Source: CAZYZQ01 sp964652075 (GTDB taxonomy: Bacteria > Bacillota > Clostridia > Oscillospirales > Oscillospiraceae). Taken from it: 22,330 nt of DNA. The stretch spans positions 1 through 22,330 of the forward strand of contig CAZYZQ010000027.1 in assembly GCA_964652075.1 (NCBI GenBank), written 5' to 3'. Below are positions 1 through 6,963 of this stretch, piece by piece (the stretch's first letter is position 1; every line of letters starts with the position of its first letter). The notes below the pieces were generated by a model. The model was given only the letters and a program-made list of their open reading frames with translations. It searched no databases and was not told where the DNA came from. Made by a program: the position numbers and the translations under genes.

Positions 1-445
1 GGTACGGACTCTTGGCCGGGGTGGTCAGGTCGCCGCGGTATTCGCGCATCTGCTCCGGCGTCAGCTCGCAGACATAGGCCAGCCCCTTTTCGATCAGCTC
101 GACGGCATAGCCGTACATCTGATCAAAGTAGTCCGAGGCATAGAAGAACCGGTCGTCCCAGTCAAAGCCAAGCCAGTGGATGTCCTCCTTGATGGCGTCA
201 ACGAATTCGGTGTCCTCTTTTGTCGGGTTCGTGTCATCCATCCGCAGGTTGCAGATGCCGCCGAAGTATTCGGCATTGCCAAAGTCGATAATCAGCGCCT
301 TGCAGTGGCCGATATGCAGATAGCCGTTCGGCTCCGGCGGAAAGCGCGTATGCACCCGCTGACCGGCAAAGCGACCGCCCTCGGCAATATCCTCTTTGAT
401 GAACTCACGGATAAAGTTCGTCGATTCAACGATTTTTTCTTCCAT
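1..445 (-). CDS. glnS: Glutaminyl-tRNA synthetase, N-terminal part (cut by left edge)
   Basis: Charges tRNA-Gln with glutamine in the cytoplasm. The minus strand reads 148 codons from ATG at 445 and runs off the left edge. Residues 34-47 hold the class I synthetase block RFPPEPNGYLHIGH, with the HIGH signature at 44-47. That block followed by the MDDTNP segment (about residue 70) is typical of the GlnRS/GluRS family, and the wording fits GlnRS rather than bacterial GluRS. A ribosome-binding site (GAGAGGGAA) lies about 8 bases upstream of the ATG. The gene is transcribed away from pyrH from a good promoter at 499-527. The KMSKS motif and the anticodon-binding domain lie outside the window, so completeness cannot be judged. 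The family call is secure. Whether the organism also carries a GatCAB route for Gln-tRNA cannot be seen here. Confidence 0.93.
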   Translation of the reverse strand, partial: MEEKIVESTNFIREFIKEDIAEGGRFAGQRVHTRFPPEPNGYLHIGHCKALIIDFGNAEYFGGICNLRMDDTNPTKEDTEFVDAIKEDIHWLGFDWDDRFFYASDYFDQMYGYAVELIEKGLAYVCELTPEQMREYRGDLTTPAKSPY

Positions 446-498
446 AGTGATCTGTTCCCTCTCGCACAGTAAGGTAAGGTTTTGCGGATTTTTCCCTT

Positions 499-527
499 AC
501 TATACCACATTTGACATGTTTAATCAA
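499..527 (-). promoter_or_regulatory. Sigma-A-type promoter for glnS
   Basis: On the minus strand a TTGATT -35 box (plus-strand 522-527) and a TATAGT -10 box (499-504) are separated by exactly 17 bases. Transcription would start near 492, giving a leader of about 45 bases. That is too short for a T-box riboswitch, so tRNA-dependent control of glnS is not supported. Confidence 0.75.
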
Positions 528-675
528 CAGAGAATCGTGCTTGCACAAAAGAAATTCTAAAGATTGACGCTCCGCATTATATCAACTTGAGCTTATTTAA
601 TCAATTTCTAATCGTACAGACACTGTGATTTTGTACAATTTTTCGCGCGCCAGCAAAAAAATTGAAATTTCCTCT

Positions 676-703
676 TTGCAAGACGCAATAATTCGTATAG
701 AAT
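676..703 (+). promoter_or_regulatory. Probable promoter for pyrH and the downstream block
   Basis: TTGCAA (676-681) and TAGAAT (698-703) are spaced by 16 bases, with an A-tract (about 655-661) just upstream that could act as an UP element. The start of transcription would be near 710, leaving about 40 bases before the pyrH ATG. The boxes are imperfect, so confidence is moderate. Confidence 0.55.
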
Positions 704-752
704 AGAAGCAGCGAGAACCAAAACTGGGAATGATAAGATAAGGAGCTTTTGT

Positions 753-1484
753 ATGAGCGAACCGAAATATAAGCGCGTGCTTCTCAAGATCAGCGGCGAG
801 GCCCTGGCGGGGGAGAAGCACCAGGGGCTGGACTTCGATGTGATCGGCAGCGTGTGCAGCGTGGTCAAAAAGTGCGCGGACGCAGGCGTGCAGGTCGGCA
901 TTGTGATCGGCGGCGGCAACTTCTGGCGCGGCCTGAAGGACGGCAACGGCCGGATGGAGCGCACCCGCGCGGATCACATGGGGATGCTGGCCACGGTAAT
1001 GAACTGCCTTGCCGTGGCGGATCTCATGGAGCAGCAGGGCATCGCCGTGCGCGTCATGACCGCCGTGGAGATGCGCGCAATTGCCGAGCACTACACGCGT
1101 GAGAAGGCGATCCACCATCTGGAGAAGAACCGCGTCGTGATCTTTGGCTGCGGCACCGGCAATCCCTATTTCTCCACAGATACCGGCGCGGTGCTCCGCG
1201 CGGCGGAGATCGGCGCGGAAGTCATTCTGCTGGCGAAAAACATCGACGGCGTCTATGACTCCGACCCCGCCAAGAACCCGAACGCCAAGCGCTACGACTT
1301 CATCACTTATGACGAGGTGCTCGCGCGGCATCTCGCGGTCATGGACAGCACGGCGACCTCGCTGTCGATGGACAACCACATCCCCGTGCAGGTTTTTGCG
1401 CTGAAGGACCCGGAAAATATTTACCGCGTTGTCATGGGCGAGCCCATCGGCACGACGGTCAAGGAGGAACACAAAAATGGCTGA
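753..1484 (+). CDS. pyrH: UMP kinase (uridylate kinase)
   Basis: Phosphorylates UMP to UDP with ATP in pyrimidine nucleotide synthesis, as a cytosolic hexamer of the amino acid kinase fold. The 243-residue length is normal. Visible family signatures are KISGEAL at 12-18, the glycine-rich VIGGGNFWRG near 51, RADHMGMLATVMN (about residues 72-84), and the C-terminal STDTGAVLRAAE and DGVYDSDP blocks that bind ATP. The ATG at 753 is preceded by AAGGAGC at the right distance. The gene is first in its transcription unit, and its last 8 bases overlap the start of frr, which implies translational coupling. In many bacteria rpsB-tsf precede pyrH; here the divergent glnS takes that place. Confidence 0.97.
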   Translation: MSEPKYKRVLLKISGEALAGEKHQGLDFDVIGSVCSVVKKCADAGVQVGIVIGGGNFWRGLKDGNGRMERTRADHMGMLATVMNCLAVADLMEQQGIAVRVMTAVEMRAIAEHYTREKAIHHLEKNRVVIFGCGTGNPYFSTDTGAVLRAAEIGAEVILLAKNIDGVYDSDPAKNPNAKRYDFITYDEVLARHLAVMDSTATSLSMDNHIPVQVFALKDPENIYRVVMGEPIGTTVKEEHKNG

Positions 1485-2028
1485 CTACAAGGAATACACC
1501 CATAAGATGGACAAAACTGTGGAGGTCTTGACAGCGAACTTCGCCTCTGTCCGCGCAGGGCGCGCCAACGCGACGGTGCTGGATCGCATCTGCGTGGAGT
1601 ACTACGGCGTCGATACGCCGATCCCGCAGGTTGGCACCGTGTCTTCGCCCGATCCGCGCACGCTGGTGATCCAGCCGTGGGACGGCAGCCTGCTCAAGCC
1701 GATTGAGAAGGCCATTCAGAAGTCCGACCTCGGCATCAACCCGCAGAACGATGGGCGCATCATTCGCCTTGTGTTCCCGCAGCTCACCGAGGAGCGCCGT
1801 AAGGAGCTGACCAAGCAGGTCAAGAAGTACGCCGACGAGAGCAAGGTGGCCATCCGCAACATCCGCCGCGACGCGATGGACGCCTTCAAGGCGATGAAGA
1901 AAAAGAGCGAGATCACCGAGGACGAGCAGAAGAAGATGGAAAAGGACCTGCAGGATCTCACGGACAAGTACACCAAGAAGATCGACAATCTTTGCGAGAA
2001 CAAAGAGAAAGAACTGATGGCGATCTGA
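1477..2028 (+). CDS. frr: Ribosome recycling factor
   Basis: Works with EF-G to split post-termination ribosomes so they can be reused. The 183-residue protein shows the family core VRAGRANATVLDRICVEYYG near the N-terminus, the P-Q segment VGTVSSPDPRTLVIQPWD, and the LTEERRKELTKQVKKYADE helix. The basic, coiled C-terminal three-helix bundle ends in the usual way. An ATG upstream in the same frame (1429) exists, but the family N-terminus (MADYKEYTHKMDKTVEVL) begins at 1477, with AAGGAGGAAC about 7 bases before it. The start lies inside the end of pyrH. A strong hairpin follows the stop codon directly. Confidence 0.97.
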   Translation: MADYKEYTHKMDKTVEVLTANFASVRAGRANATVLDRICVEYYGVDTPIPQVGTVSSPDPRTLVIQPWDGSLLKPIEKAIQKSDLGINPQNDGRIIRLVFPQLTEERRKELTKQVKKYADESKVAIRNIRRDAMDAFKAMKKKSEITEDEQKKMEKDLQDLTDKYTKKIDNLCENKEKELMAI

Positions 2029-2036
2029 CAACAGCA

Positions 2037-2063
2037 GGGGCGCGGACGCCGCGCCCCTTTCTT
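2037..2063 (+). terminator. GC-rich hairpin between frr and uppS (terminator or attenuator)
   Basis: A perfect 9-base-pair stem, GGGGCGCGG (2037-2045) with CCGCGCCCC (2049-2057), has a 3-base ACG loop and is followed by TTTCTT. It lies 9 bases after the frr stop and 8 bases before the uppS Shine-Dalgarno sequence. The shape is that of an intrinsic terminator, but the U-tract is short and interrupted. Partial termination, or a 3' stabiliser for pyrH-frr mRNA, is as likely as a full stop. No obvious new promoter separates it from uppS. Confidence 0.6.
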
Positions 2064-2070
2064 GCGTAAA

Positions 2071-2080
2071 CGGAGGAATT
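2071..2080 (+). promoter_or_regulatory. Ribosome-binding site deciding the uppS start
   Basis: CGGAGG at 2071-2076 is 4 bases from an in-frame TTG (2081) and 10 bases from ATG (2087). Four bases is too close for efficient initiation, so ATG at 2087 is preferred. Confidence 0.6.
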
Positions 2081-2086
2081 TTGCCG

Positions 2087-2815
2087 ATGGCAATCCTGAA
2101 ACAGAAAAAACGCGTGGTTCCCGCGCACATTGCCATTATTATGGACGGAAACGGACGCTGGGCGCAAAAGCGCCTGCTGCCGCGCACGGCCGGGCATGCG
2201 GCGGGCAGCGAAACGTTTCGACGCATTGCGACCTACTGCCGCGATATTGGCGTGCAGTATCTGACGGTCTACGCCTTCTCCACGGAGAACTGGAAGCGGT
2301 CGCAGGAGGAGATCTCCGCCATTATGGGCCTTTTGGAGAAATATCTCTACGAGGCGCTGGATACAATGGAAAAGGATCACATCCGCCTGCGTTTTCTCGG
2401 CGATCTTACGCCGCTGCCGCCGAAATTGCAGGAGCTGGCGCACCGCACAGCGGAGATTTCGGATCACTATGACGGGTTCCAGGCCAATATCTGCCTGAAC
2501 TACGGCGGCCGCGACGAGATCCTGCACGGCGTCCGTGCGGCGCTGCGAGACGTGCAGGCGGGGAAGCTGAAGCCGGAGGAGCTGACGGAGCAGCGGTTCG
2601 GCAGCTATCTTTATTCGGCAGGGCTGCCGGACCCGGATCTGATTATCCGCCCGAGCGGGGAGATCCGGACTTCCAACTTCCTGCTCTGGCAGTCGGCCTA
2701 TGCGGAGTACTATTTTACGGATGTGCTGTGGCCGGACTTCACGCCCGCACATCTGGAGGAGGCCATTGCGGCCTACAGCCAACGCAACAGAAGATATGGA
2801 GGGGTCAAATCATGA
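2087..2815 (+). CDS. uppS: Isoprenyl transferase (undecaprenyl diphosphate synthase)
   Basis: Condenses isopentenyl diphosphate units in cis onto farnesyl diphosphate. The product is the C55 carrier lipid for peptidoglycan and wall polymers. With the ATG start the protein is 242 residues. It carries the family active-site block HIAIIMDGNGRWA with the catalytic Asp at residue 20, then GHAAGSETFRRI, the YAFSTENWKR loop, and the C-terminal RPSGEIRTSN...LLWQSAYAEYYF diphosphate-binding region. RTSGE is more usual at that last site; here T is replaced by P, a tolerated-looking change. An alternative TTG start two codons upstream cannot be excluded. The stop overlaps the cdsA start as ATGA, so the two are translationally coupled. 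Confidence 0.96.
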   Translation: MAILKQKKRVVPAHIAIIMDGNGRWAQKRLLPRTAGHAAGSETFRRIATYCRDIGVQYLTVYAFSTENWKRSQEEISAIMGLLEKYLYEALDTMEKDHIRLRFLGDLTPLPPKLQELAHRTAEISDHYDGFQANICLNYGGRDEILHGVRAALRDVQAGKLKPEELTEQRFGSYLYSAGLPDPDLIIRPSGEIRTSNFLLWQSAYAEYYFTDVLWPDFTPAHLEEAIAAYSQRNRRYGGVKS

Positions 2816-3633
2816 AAGCAAGACTGCTGGTCGCCGCCGTGGGGATCCCGGTGGTCATCGTTGTCCTGTTCCTGCTGCCGGCGCTGGCAACCGTTGTGAT
2901 GGCGGCGCTTCTGTGCGCGCTGGCGGTGCATGAGCTGGTGTATGCGACGGGGCTTTGCAAGCATGTGCGGCTGGTTGCCTACACAATGGCGCTGGCGGCC
3001 GGCGTGCCGGTCTGGTGCTGGTTCGGATGCCCGCAGACTGCGATGCTGGTTGCGCTGCTGGTATATGCGGTGCTGCTGTTTGCAGAGCTTTTGAAGGCGC
3101 ACGAGACGCTGCAATTTGCAAATGTCTGTGTCTGCCTGATGGCGGGCATTCTGGTGCCGTATCTGCTCTCCGCGCTGGTGCGCCTGCGGCTGCAGGAGGA
3201 CGGAAAGTTCCTCGTCGCGATCCCGTTTATTGTGGCGTTCATTTCTGACGGCGGCGCGTACTTCGTCGGCCGGGCGCTGGGAAAACACAAGCTCGCGCCC
3301 GTTGTCAGCCCGAAGAAGACGATTGAGGGCGTGATCGGCGGCGTTGCCATCGGCGCCGCGGCCATGGTGATTTACGGGCTTGTGTTGCAATTTGGATTTT
3401 CGCGTGAGGTCAACTATCTCAGCTGCGTGCTGATCGGGCTGCTCGGCTCCGGGATTGACGTGCTGGGAGATCTTGCGTTCTCGCTGGTGAAGCGGCAGGC
3501 TGGGATCAAGGACTACGGTCACCTGATGCCGGGACATGGCGGCGTGCTGGACCGGTTTGACAGCATGGTGCTCGTTGCGCCGCTGGTGGAAATTTTTGTC
3601 CTGCTGCTGCCGGTGCTCGGAGGTGCGCTGTGA
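2812..3633 (+). CDS. cdsA: Phosphatidate cytidylyltransferase (CDP-diacylglycerol synthase)
   Basis: Activates phosphatidic acid with CTP to CDP-diacylglycerol, the precursor of anionic phospholipids, in the cytoplasmic membrane. The 273-residue protein is mostly hydrophobic, with several membrane segments from residue 4 onward. It ends with the complete family signature, visible as SLVKRQAGIKDYGHLMPGHG followed directly by GVLDRFDS. The SDGGAYFVGRALGKHKLAP and SPKKTIEG blocks upstream are also diagnostic. A longer in-frame reading upstream (from 2728) lies inside uppS and is rejected. The ATG at 2812 overlaps the uppS stop and is preceded by GGAGGGG. The end overlaps dxr by four bases (GTGA). 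Confidence 0.96.
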   Translation: MKARLLVAAVGIPVVIVVLFLLPALATVVMAALLCALAVHELVYATGLCKHVRLVAYTMALAAGVPVWCWFGCPQTAMLVALLVYAVLLFAELLKAHETLQFANVCVCLMAGILVPYLLSALVRLRLQEDGKFLVAIPFIVAFISDGGAYFVGRALGKHKLAPVVSPKKTIEGVIGGVAIGAAAMVIYGLVLQFGFSREVNYLSCVLIGLLGSGIDVLGDLAFSLVKRQAGIKDYGHLMPGHGGVLDRFDSMVLVAPLVEIFVLLLPVLGGAL

Positions 3634-4781
3634 GTAAGACCATCTCCATTCTGGGCAGCACCGGCTCAATCGGCCGCCAGACGCTGGAGGTCGTGGATGG
3701 ACTGCCGGTGCGCGTCGCGGCGCTGACCGCGCGCCAAAATGCGGCGCTTCTGGAGCAGCAGTGCCGAAGATATCGGCCCGCGCTCGCAGTGCTGGAATCC
3801 GAGGCGGCGGCGCGCGATCTGCGTGTCCGGCTGGCCGACACAAATATCCGCGTGGCGAGCGGGCTGGACGGCCTTCTGGAGGCCGCGACTTTGCCGGAGG
3901 CCGACACGGTTGTGACGGCGGTCATGGGCATGGTCGGTCTGCGCCCGACCATTGCGGCAATCCGCGAGAAAAAGCGGATTGCGCTTGCAAACAAAGAGAC
4001 GCTCGTCTGTGCGGGCGAGCTGGTGATGCAGGAGGCTGCGCGTGCCGGGGCGGAGATTGTGCCGGTGGACTCGGAGCACTCCGCCATTTTCCAGTGCCTG
4101 ATGGGCTGCCGCGATCGGGGGGAGATCAGAAAGCTGATCCTGACCGCTTCCGGCGGGCCGTTTTTCGGCAAAACACGCGCAGAACTCGAACATGTGACAA
4201 AGGCACAGGCCCTGCGCCATCCGAACTGGAACATGGGGCAGAAGATCACGATTGACTCAGCCACCATGATGAACAAGGGGCTGGAGGTCATCGAGGCGAT
4301 GCGCCTGTACCGGCTCCCGGCAGAGCGGGTGCAGGTTGTGGTGCACCGCAGCAGCGTGGTGCACTCGCTGGTCGAATTTGTGGACGGGGCCGTGATGGCG
4401 CAGCTCGGCGTGCCGGATATGCGCATCCCGATCCAGCTCGCGCTGACGTACCCGAACCGCGCGCCCAGTCCTGCCGCGCCGCTCGATCTGCTTTCCTGCG
4501 GGGCGCTGGAGTTTCTGCCGCCGGATCTGGAGACATTTCCGTGCCTGCCCATCGCCATGGACGCTGCCGCGCGCGGCGGTACGGCCTGCGCGGTGCTGAA
4601 CGGCGCGAATGAGGCGGCGGTGGAGCTGTATTTGCAGGAGAAAATCGGATTTTACGACATTCCGCGCCTGGTGCAGCGTGCGCTGGACGAAGCGCCGGCA
4701 CGGCCTGCGCCGTCGCTGGACGAGATTCTGGCCGCCGACGCGCAGAGCCGGGAGAGCGTCTATCGGCATATGGAAAGGTGA
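3630..4781 (+). CDS. dxr: 1-deoxy-D-xylulose 5-phosphate reductoisomerase
   Basis: Second step of the MEP pathway: rearranges and reduces DXP to MEP using NADPH. The 383-residue protein starts with the NADPH-binding loop GSTGSIG (residues 9-15). It contains the metal-binding pair D147 and E149 in VDSEHSAI, the flexible loop SGGPF, the HPNWNMGQKITIDSAT block, and metal ligand E219 in MNKGLEVIEA. These match the known catalytic residues of the family. The start is GTG at 3630, overlapping the cdsA stop, with GGAGG 6 bases upstream. Placement next to uppS and upstream of ispG groups precursor supply with carrier-lipid synthesis. Confidence 0.97.
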   Translation: MSKTISILGSTGSIGRQTLEVVDGLPVRVAALTARQNAALLEQQCRRYRPALAVLESEAAARDLRVRLADTNIRVASGLDGLLEAATLPEADTVVTAVMGMVGLRPTIAAIREKKRIALANKETLVCAGELVMQEAARAGAEIVPVDSEHSAIFQCLMGCRDRGEIRKLILTASGGPFFGKTRAELEHVTKAQALRHPNWNMGQKITIDSATMMNKGLEVIEAMRLYRLPAERVQVVVHRSSVVHSLVEFVDGAVMAQLGVPDMRIPIQLALTYPNRAPSPAAPLDLLSCGALEFLPPDLETFPCLPIAMDAAARGGTACAVLNGANEAAVELYLQEKIGFYDIPRLVQRALDEAPARPAPSLDEILAADAQSRESVYRHMER

Positions 4782-4787
4782 GATCAA

Positions 4788-5876
4788 TTGATTTCCAGCA
4801 TCATTTATATCATTGTAGCAATTTTAATCTTCGCCATCCTGATTCTGACGCACGAGCTGGGGCACTTCATGGCTGCAAAGCTGCTCGGCGTGCAGGTCAA
4901 TGAGTTTGCCATGGGGATGGGCCCGTGCATCTGGAAACGCCAGCGCGGAGAGACGCAGTATTCCATCCGCGCGCTGCCCATCGGCGGCTTTTGCGCGATG
5001 GAGGGGGAGGACGAGAACGTCGACAACCCCCGGGCCTTCACCTCCAAAGCGCCGTGGCGCAGGCTGGTGATTCTCGTCGCGGGCGCTGCAATGAATTTCC
5101 TGGTCGGGCTTCTGGTGCTTTTGATTTTCTATATTGTGCTGCACGTCGGCATGAAGCAGGTGATTGTCCAGCCGGAGATCGTGGGCTTTATGGAGGGCAG
5201 CACGGTCTGCGGCGAGGATGGCCTGCAGGAAGGCGACCGTATTCTGAAAATCGACGGGCATCGCATCCTGCTTCAGGACGATGTGACAATCTATCTGGAG
5301 CGCAACACCACAGGCGTCTATGACATCACGGTGCGGCGGGACGGGAAGAAGGTCGTCTTGAACGATCTGAAAATGGAAAAACAGCGCTATGTCTATGAGG
5401 ACGGGACGCAGGCGCTGCTCTACGGCATCACCTTCCGCTCCGAACGGGCAAATGTCGGGAATCTGCTTGCGCTCACAGGCAAAACAAGCCTGCAATTTGT
5501 CCGGCTTGTCTGGCAGGGGCTTGCCGACCTCGTTTCAGGACGCTACGCCATCAAGGATATGAGCGGCCCCGTGGGAATCGTCACAGCGATTGAGCAGCAG
5601 GGAACGCATTCCGCAACCCCGACGCTCGGCATTTTGAACGTCATGTATCTCGCGGCGTTCATCGCGGTGAACCTCGCGGTGATGAACATGCTTCCGATCC
5701 CGGCGCTGGACGGCGGGCGGGTATTTCTGCTGATTATCACGGCGGTCATTGAGGCGATCAGCCATAAAAAGATCAATCCAAAGTACGAGGGCTATATCCA
5801 CGCCGCGGGCATGGTACTGCTGCTGGCGTTTATGGCGTTCGTGACATTTCAGGACGTCTGGAAACTGTTTGTATAA
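4788..5876 (+). CDS. rseP: RIP-type membrane zinc metalloprotease (site-2 protease family, M50)
   Basis: An intramembrane protease that in relatives cuts anti-sigma factors or signal-peptide remnants inside the cytoplasmic membrane. The first membrane helix carries the zinc site HELGH (residues 22-26), and the third ligand lies in NMLPIPALDGG (300-310). A single PDZ-like region falls between roughly residues 120 and 190, which is the Gram-positive form; proteobacterial RseP has two. Length is 362 residues. The proposed start is TTG at 4788, 6 bases after the dxr stop, with AAGGTGAG as ribosome-binding site. No ATG lies early enough in frame to preserve the first helix. The substrate is not indicated by the neighbours. 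Confidence 0.93.
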   Translation: MISSIIYIIVAILIFAILILTHELGHFMAAKLLGVQVNEFAMGMGPCIWKRQRGETQYSIRALPIGGFCAMEGEDENVDNPRAFTSKAPWRRLVILVAGAAMNFLVGLLVLLIFYIVLHVGMKQVIVQPEIVGFMEGSTVCGEDGLQEGDRILKIDGHRILLQDDVTIYLERNTTGVYDITVRRDGKKVVLNDLKMEKQRYVYEDGTQALLYGITFRSERANVGNLLALTGKTSLQFVRLVWQGLADLVSGRYAIKDMSGPVGIVTAIEQQGTHSATPTLGILNVMYLAAFIAVNLAVMNMLPIPALDGGRVFLLIITAVIEAISHKKINPKYEGYIHAAGMVLLLAFMAFVTFQDVWKLFV

Positions 5877-5890
5877 AAAGGGGAAACACA

Positions 5891-6928
5891 ATGACAAGAC
5901 AGATTCACGTCGGCCCCGTCGCGGTTGGCGGCGGCGCGCCGGTCTCCATTCAATCCATGCTGAATACGCGCACGATGGACGTCGAGGGGTCGCTTGCGCA
6001 GATCCGGAAGCTGGCGGCGGCCGGTTGCCAGATTGCGCGTCTGGCCGTCCCAGATATGGACGCGGCGCACGGCTTTGCCGAGATTGCATCGGCATCGCCG
6101 CTGCCGCTGGTTGCGGATATCCATTTTGACTACCGGCTCGCCATCGCCGCCGCGGAGGGCGGCGCGGCGAAGATCCGGCTGAATCCCGGCAATATCGGCG
6201 GCGAGGACCGGATCCGCGCCGTGGTGGACGTGTGCAGGGAGAAAAAGATCCCGATTCGCGTCGGCGTCAACGGCGGCAGTCTGGAGCCGCACCTGCTCGA
6301 AAAATACGGCCACCCGACGCCGGAGGCGCTGGTGGAGAGCGCACTGTCGCATCTGGAGCTTTTGGAGAAGTATGGCTTTACGGACTGCTGTGTCTCCATG
6401 AAATCGTCGTCCGTTCCGATGACAATCGCCGCCTACCGGCTGATGCACGAGCGGTGCGACTATCCGCTTCATCTCGGCGTGACGGAGACGGGCACGAAGC
6501 GGATGGGCACAATCAAATCCGCCATGGGTATCGGCGGACTGCTGTGCATGGGCATCGGCGACACAATCCGCGTCTCGCTGACGGCCGACCCGGTGGAGGA
6601 GGTCTACGCGGCGCGCGATATTCTGCAGGCGGCGGGGCTGCGCCGCGAGGGCGTGAACATCATCTCCTGCCCAACCTGCGGGCGCACGCGCATCGATCTG
6701 ATCGGGCTTGCCGCACAGGTGGAGCAGGCGCTGCAGGATTGCCAAAAGCCCATCACAGTTGCGGTGATGGGCTGTGTGGTCAACGGTCCCGGCGAGGCCC
6801 GGGAGGCAGATGTCGGGATCGCGGGCGGCGACGGCTGCGGCATCCTGTTCGTCAAGGGCCAGATGCAGAAGCGGCTGCCGTATGATGAGCTGCTTCCGGC
6901 GCTGTTGGCGTACATTGAGACGCTGTGA
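5891..6928 (+). CDS. ispG: 4-hydroxy-3-methylbut-2-en-1-yl diphosphate synthase (IspG/GcpE)
   Basis: Penultimate MEP-pathway step: reductive ring opening of MEcPP to HMBPP, using a [4Fe-4S] cluster in the cytoplasm. The 345-residue protein is the short bacterial form. It has the N-terminal TIM-barrel signatures PVSIQSML and VADIHFDYRLA, the NPGNIG loop, and the C-terminal cluster domain with C260 and C263 (CPTCGRT), C295 (MGCVVNGPGE) and E302. The last four are the known cluster ligands. It follows rseP by 14 bases, with AAAGGGGAA as ribosome-binding site. Only dxr and ispG of the MEP genes are in the window, so the other steps must be encoded elsewhere. Confidence 0.97.
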   Translation: MTRQIHVGPVAVGGGAPVSIQSMLNTRTMDVEGSLAQIRKLAAAGCQIARLAVPDMDAAHGFAEIASASPLPLVADIHFDYRLAIAAAEGGAAKIRLNPGNIGGEDRIRAVVDVCREKKIPIRVGVNGGSLEPHLLEKYGHPTPEALVESALSHLELLEKYGFTDCCVSMKSSSVPMTIAAYRLMHERCDYPLHLGVTETGTKRMGTIKSAMGIGGLLCMGIGDTIRVSLTADPVEEVYAARDILQAAGLRREGVNIISCPTCGRTRIDLIGLAAQVEQALQDCQKPITVAVMGCVVNGPGEAREADVGIAGGDGCGILFVKGQMQKRLPYDELLPALLAYIETL

Positions 6929-6963
6929 CCGGATAGAGCCCAAGCTGGACAAAGGAGCAGAGC

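Larger units (their letters stand above)
446..752. other. Divergent glnS/pyrH intergenic region
   Basis: This 307-base gap is clearly AT-richer than the flanking genes. It holds the glnS promoter (minus) and the pyrH promoter (plus). Between them are two small inverted repeats: GTGC-tt-GCAC at 537-546, and a bulged repeat at 610-630 with arms AATC/ACAG and CTGT/GATT. A TTGTACAA palindrome lies at 631-638. I see no credible short coding region or structured RNA. Confidence 0.6.

Noticed and set aside
446..492. T-box riboswitch upstream of glnS
   Set aside because: The promoter leaves a leader of only about 45 bases, and no T-box sequence or terminator/antiterminator pair is visible.
1429..1476. 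Upstream in-frame start extending frr by 16 residues
   Set aside because: The extension lies in the coding end of pyrH, is Arg/Ser-rich and unlike the family, and the ribosome-binding site points to 1477.
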